From NCBI GenBank assembly GCA_018657955.1, contig JABHWD010000015.1, positions 1 to 64,000 on the forward strand: a DNA stretch of 64,000 nt, read 5' to 3'. Under the pieces are notes generated by a model that saw only the letters and a list, made by a program, of their open reading frames with translations, had not been told where the DNA came from and did not search any database. The position numbers and the translations under genes were made by a program. The stretch's first letter is position 1. The number at the start of each line of letters is the position of its first letter. Shown one piece after another: positions 11,490-18,278 of this stretch. Source of the stretch: Flavobacteriaceae bacterium (GTDB lineage Bacteria; Bacteroidota; Bacteroidia; Flavobacteriales; Flavobacteriaceae).

Positions 11490-12203
11490 ATGCAGATCAA
11501 AAAAAATCCAAGTGCTGATGTAGGAAGAAATAGCTCATTATATTTTGCTATAGGGCTAGCTTTTACGGTATTCCTATCCTATGGAGCTATAAACTACAAG
11601 GTTTATGATAAATCTGATTTAGATTTGGACAGGGTTAGTATGGATGCGTTAGACGAGGAGGAGGTCCCAGTTACTGAACAAGTAGTTCCACCTCCGCCAC
11701 CCCCGCCACCTCCACCTGCTCCTGAAGTTATTGAGATAGTCGAAGATGAAGAAGAAGTTGAGGAAACTGTTATTGAGTCAACTGAAACGGATCAAGAAGA
11801 GGAAATAGATATCGAGGACATTGAAGTTGATGAGTATGAAGATGTTGAGGTGCCTTTTGCAGTAATTGAAAATGTTCCAGTTTTCCCTGGATGTGACAAA
11901 GGAAATAATGAAACAAAAAGGAAATGTATGTCTGAGAAAATTGCCAAATTTGTTCAAAGGAAATTCAATACTGAATTGGCAGGAGATCTTGGCCTAACCG
12001 GAAGACAAAGGATTAGTGTTATTTTCAAAATTAACACCGCAGGAATTGTTGTAGGAGTGAGAGCTAGAGCTCCACATCCAAGGTTAGAAAAAGAAGCTGT
12101 AAGAGTTATCAATCTATTGCCAAAAATGCTGCCAGGAAGACAAAGAGGAAGAGCGGTAACTGTTCCTTATTCATTGCCAATAATTTTCCAAGTTCAGGAT
12201 TAG
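11490..12203 (+). CDS. TonB-family energy transducer
   Basis: N-terminal TM, polyproline tract PPPPPPPPPPAP, acidic linker, C-terminal TonB-like fold. Confidence 0.85.
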   Translation: MQIKKNPSADVGRNSSLYFAIGLAFTVFLSYGAINYKVYDKSDLDLDRVSMDALDEEEVPVTEQVVPPPPPPPPPPAPEVIEIVEDEEEVEETVIESTETDQEEEIDIEDIEVDEYEDVEVPFAVIENVPVFPGCDKGNNETKRKCMSEKIAKFVQRKFNTELAGDLGLTGRQRISVIFKINTAGIVVGVRARAPHPRLEKEAVRVINLLPKMLPGRQRGRAVTVPYSLPIIFQVQD

Positions 12204-12298
12204 AAAAATTCATCTACTTTACCCTTTTTTAATTTGTCTAATTAGATATTAGACTTATATTTGAATTTCAAAATTTTTATCTTTTGTAATAAAAAAAT

Positions 12299-13159
12299 AT
12301 GAGTATAAAATCATTATTTGATTTAACAAAATTTAGACTTACCCTAAGTGTAGTTTTTTCATCATTTATTAGCTATATGTTGGGATTCAAGGAGTTTGAT
12401 ATTAAGGTTTTAATACTACTAATTTTAGGAGGTATTTTTGTTGTTTCTGCCTCAAACATTTACAATCAAATTATTGAAAGGGATTTAGATGCATTGATGA
12501 GTAGAACAAAAAACAGACCTCTTCCTACAAATAGAATATCTGTAAATATGGCATTAATTTTGGCGATATTCTTAACTATAACTGGTATTGCATTATTATA
12601 TACAATTAATCCTAAGGTAGCATTGCTTGCAGCTATCTCTATCTTTTTATATGTAGCTGTTTATACACCACTTAAATTAATTACACCTTTGTCTGTTTTT
12701 GTTGGCGCTATTCCAGGGGCTTTGCCTTTTATGTTGGGATGGGTAGCTGCTACCGGAGAAATTGGCATTGAAGCTGTTATGTTATTTTTAATGCAATTTT
12801 TTTGGCAGTTTCCACATTTTTGGTCAATTGGCTGGATGCAAAACAAGGATTATGAAAAAGCTGGATTTAAGATGTTGCCTACAGGAAAAAAAGACAGATC
12901 TACAACATCACAAATATTATTTTATTCTATATGGGCTGTTCTTATGTCAATTGTTCCTGCATTTAATCTAACAGGAGATTTATTTTTAAGTATTTATGGT
13001 TTAATTTTGGTCCTAATGATAGGCCTAGGTTTAATCTACTATGCTGTAAAATTATTCATAAAAAGCACAGATTTAAACGCAAAAAAATTAATGTTAGCCA
13101 GCATTTCGTATTTAACTTTGATGCAGATTGTTTTACTTCTAGATAAATTTTTAAGATAG
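12299..13159 (+). CDS. cyoE: Protoheme IX farnesyltransferase (heme O synthase)
   Basis: NIYNQIIERDLDALMSRTKNRPLP polyprenyltransferase motif, multiple TMs. Confidence 0.93.
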   Translation: MSIKSLFDLTKFRLTLSVVFSSFISYMLGFKEFDIKVLILLILGGIFVVSASNIYNQIIERDLDALMSRTKNRPLPTNRISVNMALILAIFLTITGIALLYTINPKVALLAAISIFLYVAVYTPLKLITPLSVFVGAIPGALPFMLGWVAATGEIGIEAVMLFLMQFFWQFPHFWSIGWMQNKDYEKAGFKMLPTGKKDRSTTSQILFYSIWAVLMSIVPAFNLTGDLFLSIYGLILVLMIGLGLIYYAVKLFIKSTDLNAKKLMLASISYLTLMQIVLLLDKFLR

Positions 13160-13741
13160 ATGGGTAATACAGATAGAAATATAAATAAAAAAAACAAACG
13201 TGCTATCAAAATGATGGTATGGCTTGGAATAGCCTCTTTGTTTATGACTTTTGCAGGTTTTACTAGTGCTTTTATTGTTAGTAAATCTAGAGAGGACTGG
13301 ATATTAAATTTCGATTTACCGACTGCTTTTAGTTTTAGTTTATTTATAATTATCACTAGTAGTTTAAGTTTAATTTTGGCAAGACGAGAATTATTAAAAA
13401 ATAATTTTAGATCAACTACTATATATTTAACAATCACATTTGTCTTAGGAGTAATATTTATTATTAGTCAATTTATTGGGTTTAATGAAATTATTGAAAA
13501 TGGTTATCATTTTACTGGACCAACAAGCACTATAACTACATCATTTATTTTTTTAATAGCATTTGTTCACCTTGTTCATGTAGCGGCAGGATTATTAGTG
13601 CTTCTATTTGTAATATATAGAAATATAAAAAGGAAATATTCAACAAATAATATCTTAGGATTTGAGTTAGCTTCGATATTTTGGCATTTTGTAGATATTT
13701 TATGGATTTACTTATTCTTATTTCTAGTTTTCTTCAAATAA
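13160..13741 (+). CDS. Heme-copper oxidase subunit III, short form
   Basis: GFNEIIENGYHFTGPTSTITTSFIFLIAFVHLVHVAAGLLVLL; ELASIFWHFVDILWIYLFLFL. Confidence 0.88.
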   Translation: MGNTDRNINKKNKRAIKMMVWLGIASLFMTFAGFTSAFIVSKSREDWILNFDLPTAFSFSLFIIITSSLSLILARRELLKNNFRSTTIYLTITFVLGVIFIISQFIGFNEIIENGYHFTGPTSTITTSFIFLIAFVHLVHVAAGLLVLLFVIYRNIKRKYSTNNILGFELASIFWHFVDILWIYLFLFLVFFK

Positions 13742-13780
13742 AATATTTATTTTTGTAACGCTTAAAAACAATAGGAAATT

Positions 13781-14761
13781 ATGAGTTCTGCAGTTAGTGT
13801 TTCATCAAAGGAGACAACATGGGGTGGAGGAAATAAGCCATTACGTACTTCCTATGGGAAGGCGATGATGTGGTTTTTCCTACTTTCAGATGGTTTAAGT
13901 TTTTCTGGATTTTTAGCAGCATATGGCTTTGCTAGATTCAGGTTTCTAGATTCTTGGCCTAAGGCAGATGAAGTTTTTACGCACGTCCCTTTTCTTCATG
14001 GTCAGGAATTACCAATGATTTATGTAGCATTTATGACATTTGTTTTAATCATGTCATCGGTAACAATGGTTTTGGCAGTTGATGCCGGACATCAAATGAA
14101 ACAATCCAAGGTAGCTTTTTACATGCTCCTTACAATTTTAGGAGGTGCGGTATTTGTAGGATCTCAAGCTTGGGAATGGGGAACTTTTATTAATGGCGAT
14201 TATGGAGCTGTAAAAACCAAGGGTGGTAATATCCTGCAATTTGTTGATTCACATTCTCATCATAGAATAGCGCTTGATGATTTCGCTCATAAACATCATA
14301 GTGATAGAATTCAGCATGAAGAGACCAATGGTCTTTGGTTTTATGATGAAGGAGCACTACCAATTTATTCTATAGAAGAAGTAATTGAAGGAATGGAGGC
14401 TTCTCCAAATATTTTGATAAGAACACAAATTTTAGACGAAACTGGAGAAAAAACTATTTTATCTAGAGAAGAATCTTTGAATACTTTAAGGGCAAATGGA
14501 AAATCAATTGTTACTGGAGCTAATTTAATCGAGAATGAATATGGAATGCCTTTATTTGCAGACTTTTTCTTTTTTATAACAGGGTTTCATGGATTTCACG
14601 TATTTTCTGGTGTAGTGATAAATATCATAATATTTTTTAATGTTATTTTGGGTACATATGAAAAAAGAGGTCACTATGAAATGGTCGAGAAGGTAGGTCT
14701 TTATTGGCACTTTGTTGATTTGGTTTGGGTATTTGTATTTACATTCTTTTATCTTGTTTAA
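13781..14761 (+). CDS. Cytochrome c oxidase subunit III, long form with inserted hydrophilic His-rich loop
   Basis: Subunit III motifs ITGFHGFHVFSGVVINI and VGLYWHFVDLVWVFVFTFFY; about 100 aa insertion. Confidence 0.9.
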   Translation: MSSAVSVSSKETTWGGGNKPLRTSYGKAMMWFFLLSDGLSFSGFLAAYGFARFRFLDSWPKADEVFTHVPFLHGQELPMIYVAFMTFVLIMSSVTMVLAVDAGHQMKQSKVAFYMLLTILGGAVFVGSQAWEWGTFINGDYGAVKTKGGNILQFVDSHSHHRIALDDFAHKHHSDRIQHEETNGLWFYDEGALPIYSIEEVIEGMEASPNILIRTQILDETGEKTILSREESLNTLRANGKSIVTGANLIENEYGMPLFADFFFFITGFHGFHVFSGVVINIIIFFNVILGTYEKRGHYEMVEKVGLYWHFVDLVWVFVFTFFYLV

Positions 14762-14774
14762 TAAATTATAATAA

Positions 14775-15158
14775 ATGTCACATCAAGTACATAATTTAGA
14801 GCTTTTTAGGGGATTAATTAAGTTTAAAAATATTACTCAAAAAATTTGGGGCGTATTGATACTGCTTTCAATTGTAACTTTAGTTGAAGTTGCACTGGGC
14901 ATATTTAAGCCTAAGATTTTGTTGTTATATTTTCTAAATATGAAAATTCTAAATTGGATTTTTATTTCACTCACCATTGTAAAAGCATACTATATTACAT
15001 GGGATTTTATGCATATGAGAGATGAGACTAAAACTCTTAGAAGAGTTGTTGTCTGGACTTTTGTTTTTCTTGTTTTATACTTAATCTTTATATTAATTCA
15101 GGAATCTGGATATATTTTTGATCAAGGTAGCGATGATTATATAAAACGAGATTTTTAA
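14775..15158 (+). CDS. Cytochrome c oxidase subunit IV-like membrane protein
   Basis: Small multi-TM protein, WDFMHMRDETKTLRRVVVWTF, position after subunit III. Confidence 0.8.
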   Translation: MSHQVHNLELFRGLIKFKNITQKIWGVLILLSIVTLVEVALGIFKPKILLLYFLNMKILNWIFISLTIVKAYYITWDFMHMRDETKTLRRVVVWTFVFLVLYLIFILIQESGYIFDQGSDDYIKRDF

Positions 15159-15178
15159 TTTTTACATTTTAATTTTTA

Positions 15179-15901
15179 GTGAAAAAGGAATTTATTAGAA
15201 AATGGTTTATTCTAGGCGTGCTATTCTTGCTCCCGGTTATTTTCTTGCTATTTCTGTATCCATCAACTCATAATTACGAGCCTTTAGATATTGTAAAAAC
15301 TAATGTTAATGATATTGATGATTTTAGCTTTTTAGATAGTGAGAAGAAATTACTAAAAGACAATATAACTATATTATCTTTTTTGGGTAATGACCCAATG
15401 AATAATATTACAACGGTCTTAAACTTAAAAGAACTTATATATGATAAGTTTAAAGGATTTAAAAATTTTCAAATACTGAGTTTAGCAACTTCGGGATCGG
15501 AAGAGAATTTAGAAAAGGTTAGGAGTGAATTATATAAGTCAGATGAGCTAAAATATTGGAAATTTGTAACAGGATCAACAGAGCAAATCAAGATGCTTTA
15601 TAATTCCTTATTAAGTAAAAACAAATTAGATTCAACCTTGTCTTCAAGTCAAGTTTTCATTATAGATAAATTAAATAATCAAAGGGGAAGGATTGATGAT
15701 AGGTCAGGTGATGAAGTAGAACAGAATGTACAATTATATGGCCTATATTCATATAATTGCATTAAGGTTTCAGAAATGAAAAATAAAATGGGCGATGATG
15801 TTAGAATATTATTTACTGAATATAGACAGAAAAGAAAGGGAAAGTTTGATTCAAACAATAGAAGAATAAAAAATTTAGAAAACCTTGAAACCAAGAAATA
15901 G
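15179..15901 (+). CDS. Membrane-anchored SCO/thioredoxin-like protein lacking the CxxxC copper motif (GTG start)
   Basis: N-terminal TM then motif order parallel to the adjacent SCO protein: ITILSFLGNDPMNNI, WKFVTGSTEQIKMLYNSL, SQVFIIDKLNNQRGRID. Confidence 0.6.
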   Translation: MKKEFIRKWFILGVLFLLPVIFLLFLYPSTHNYEPLDIVKTNVNDIDDFSFLDSEKKLLKDNITILSFLGNDPMNNITTVLNLKELIYDKFKGFKNFQILSLATSGSEENLEKVRSELYKSDELKYWKFVTGSTEQIKMLYNSLLSKNKLDSTLSSSQVFIIDKLNNQRGRIDDRSGDEVEQNVQLYGLYSYNCIKVSEMKNKMGDDVRILFTEYRQKRKGKFDSNNRRIKNLENLETKK

Positions 15902-16628
15902 TTCTTATATAGGGATATCATTAATAATATTAATCTTTGGAAGTATTTTTATTCCAAAGATTATTGACAGAATTCAAAACAATGATATTGTTAGAAGTGA
16001 TAATAGAAGCTCTAAAATAGATCATTTAATAATTGATTCAGAACCTTTAGCATTTTTAGAAATCGATGGAAATAAAAAGAAAGTTCCTTCATTTGATTTT
16101 ATTAATCAAAATGGGGAGAGAATATCTAATAAGGACTTTTCTGGAAAGGCCTATGTTATTGAATTTTTCTTTACTACATGCACTACCATCTGCCCTGTGA
16201 TGAATAACAATCTTGTGCATCTTCAAAACAATTTAAAAAATTATAAAGATTTTGGAATTGCCTCATTTTCTATTAATCCAGAATATGATACTGTTGAAAT
16301 TTTAAAGCAATATGAGAAGGAGTATGGAATTACAAATCAATCTTGGCATTTACTAACTGGTAATAAAGAAAAAATATACGATTTAGCCAATAATGGGTTT
16401 AACTTATATGCTGCTTCAGGAACTGGGTTTGAAGATGAATTTGAGCATTCCGGATATTTTGCTCTTATTGATAAACAAGGCTATATTAGATGTAGAATTG
16501 ATGAGCTAGGTAATCCAAAGATTTACTACCGTGGGTCAGTAGATGTTAAGGACAAGTATGATATAGATGGAGAGGAAGAAGAAATATCAATACTACAGGA
16601 AGACTTGCTTAAATTAATTAATGAATAA
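15885..16628 (+). CDS. SCO1/SenC family cytochrome oxidase copper-assembly protein (TTG start)
   Basis: YVIEFFFTTCTTICPVMNNNL (CxxxCP) and downstream conserved His (DEFEHSGYFALID). Confidence 0.93.
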   Translation: MKPRNSSYIGISLIILIFGSIFIPKIIDRIQNNDIVRSDNRSSKIDHLIIDSEPLAFLEIDGNKKKVPSFDFINQNGERISNKDFSGKAYVIEFFFTTCTTICPVMNNNLVHLQNNLKNYKDFGIASFSINPEYDTVEILKQYEKEYGITNQSWHLLTGNKEKIYDLANNGFNLYAASGTGFEDEFEHSGYFALIDKQGYIRCRIDELGNPKIYYRGSVDVKDKYDIDGEEEEISILQEDLLKLINE

Positions 16629-17149
16629 TGGAATCAAATAAATTAGGAGGTTATAATAAACTGATTGTATTTGTATCAATACTGGTGCCTGTTGTTGTAG
16701 CAATTTTATTTACGGTGAGGATCCCTAATGTTGAGTCTTTGACTTTTTTACCACCTATTTATGCAGGAATAAATGCCTTGACTGCTATTCTCTTGATTGT
16801 TTCTGTGCAACTAATTAAAAACAAAAAAAGGAAGCTTCATGCATTACTAATGAGAATCTGTATTGGATTATCATTGCTTTTTCTTGTTATGTATATCGCC
16901 TATCACATGACAAGTGATTCTACGCCATTCGGCGGGGAAGGAACAATAAAATATATTTACTATTTTATATTAATATCACACATATTGCTTGCCATTTGTG
17001 TTATTCCATTTGTATCAATAACTTATGTCAGAGCAATTACTAATGATTTTGTATTGCATAAAAAAATTGCGAAAATTACATTTCCTCTTTGGCTATATGT
17101 AGCTGTAACTGGGGTAATAGTGTATTTAATGATATCTCCTTATTATTAA
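16628..17149 (+). CDS. DUF420 family membrane protein
   Basis: Multi-TM, HALLMRICIGLSLLFLVMYIAYH, position after SCO; overlaps its stop codon. Confidence 0.85.
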   Translation: MESNKLGGYNKLIVFVSILVPVVVAILFTVRIPNVESLTFLPPIYAGINALTAILLIVSVQLIKNKKRKLHALLMRICIGLSLLFLVMYIAYHMTSDSTPFGGEGTIKYIYYFILISHILLAICVIPFVSITYVRAITNDFVLHKKIAKITFPLWLYVAVTGVIVYLMISPYY

Positions 17150-17150
17150 C

Positions 17151-17360
17151 ATGAATAAGTTTAAAATTCTCATATTAATTTTCTTTTTTAATTTGACTGA
17201 TCTTTTTAGTCAATGCGCAATGTGTAGAGCTGTCTTGGAGAGTCAGGAAGATCAAAGTATATCAGAGGGATTAAATGATGGAATAATATATTTAATGGCT
17301 ATCCCATATATTGTTGTTGGTGTTATAGGTTTTATTATCTACAAAAAATTCAAAAAATAA
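17151..17360 (+). CDS. Small signal-peptide/TM protein with CAMC motif
   Basis: 69 aa: signal peptide ending FSQ, CAMCRAVLES, one TM, basic tail. Confidence 0.7.
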   Translation: MNKFKILILIFFFNLTDLFSQCAMCRAVLESQEDQSISEGLNDGIIYLMAIPYIVVGVIGFIIYKKFKK

Positions 17361-17388
17361 ATTATTTTACAAATTTTTATATGTAACC

Positions 17389-17419
17389 TTTGCGTTTCAT
17401 TAAAAAAATGTTAAGTTTG
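17389..17419 (+). promoter_or_regulatory. Bacteroidota housekeeping-type promoter
   Basis: TTTG (17389-17392) - N19 - TAAGTTTG (17412-17419), matches TTTG/N19/TAnnTTTG consensus. Confidence 0.75.
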
Positions 17420-17439
17420 CGTTACAAATTTAAAAAATT

Positions 17440-17886
17440 ATGTTTATCAATATTATGTTTATCACTCAGTATCAAGCTGTAGAGTTTATGGATTCTTTAG
17501 GAGTATTAATTCCAATTTTTGCAATACTTATGCCTGTATTTATTGTTTTGATAGTTCATGTTTTGGAGTCAAGAAACAAAAAAAATAAATATGACGCTAT
17601 TATTGAAGTTTCTAAAAATATAAAAGATGGGGAAGAAATCCAAGAACTACTTGAAAGTTTGAAGGAAAAAAAATCATCTACTGATTTAAGAAGAACTGGT
17701 GTAGTTACAATCTTTGTTGGAATTGGCTTATCACTTCTTGGTTATTACGGACTTGGGATAGATGCTGTTTTTGGAGCTGGCTTATTAGTGGCATTTATCG
17801 GCATTGGGCAGATGATTGCAGGGTATATTTATCCCAATCAACCAGATGAAATAAATAAAGCTGTTGAAGGTTATGAAAAGAAATAG
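17440..17886 (+). CDS. DUF6249-like membrane protein
   Basis: N-terminal TM, charged middle, two C-terminal TMs (VTIFVGIGLSLLGYYGLGIDAVFGAGLL). Confidence 0.7.
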   Translation: MFINIMFITQYQAVEFMDSLGVLIPIFAILMPVFIVLIVHVLESRNKKNKYDAIIEVSKNIKDGEEIQELLESLKEKKSSTDLRRTGVVTIFVGIGLSLLGYYGLGIDAVFGAGLLVAFIGIGQMIAGYIYPNQPDEINKAVEGYEKK

Positions 17887-17888
17887 TT

Positions 17889-18110
17889 GTGGGTAAAAAT
17901 CACAAATATCTTCATAATAATCTTGAAGAGATTAGAAAATCTGCAGGGTTAACTCAACAAAAACTTTCAGAGAGTGCAGAGGTTTCAAGAAAAAGCATCA
18001 ATGCTATTGAAAATGGAATTTATGTTCCTTCAACTGTTCTTGCATTAAAAATTGCAAAAACTCTTAAATGTAATGTTGAAGATTTATTTAAGCTCCCTTG
18101 TAATAAATAG
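17889..18110 (+). CDS. XRE-family (YozG/Cro-like) transcriptional regulator, GTG start
   Basis: LEEIRKSAGLTQQKLSESAEVSRKSINAIENGIYVPSTVLALKIAKTLKCNVEDLFKL. Confidence 0.95.
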   Translation: MGKNHKYLHNNLEEIRKSAGLTQQKLSESAEVSRKSINAIENGIYVPSTVLALKIAKTLKCNVEDLFKLPCNK

Positions 18111-18168
18111 AACTATGCAAAACTGAATAAAAACATTAATATTATCTATATTTTTTTTCTAAAAATAA

Positions 18169-18199
18169 TTTGCCTAATCCAATTTTTTGTTTAGTTTTG
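18169..18199 (+). promoter_or_regulatory. Bacteroidota housekeeping-type promoter for the DUF5916 gene
   Basis: TTTG (18169-18172) - N19 - TAGTTTTG (18192-18199). Confidence 0.75.
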
Positions 18200-18215
18200 C
18201 TGCCTTGTAATACAA

Positions 18216-18278
18216 AGTACTATGCAAAACAAAATAAGTACTATGCAAAACAAAATAAGAATTATGCAAAACAAAATA
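18216..18278 (+). repeat. Three tandem 21-bp units overlapping the start of the DUF5916 CDS
   Basis: AGTACTATGCAAAACAAAATA (18216), AGTACTATGCAAAACAAAATA (18237), AGAATTATGCAAAACAAAATA (18258). Confidence 0.95.

Noticed and set aside
17389-17424. Direct repeat TTTGCGTTT / TTTGCGTTA upstream of the DUF6249-like gene, first read as an operator
   Set aside because: Spacing fits the -33 (TTTG) and -7 (TAAGTTTG) promoter elements with N19; parsimoniously a promoter, not a separate repeat.
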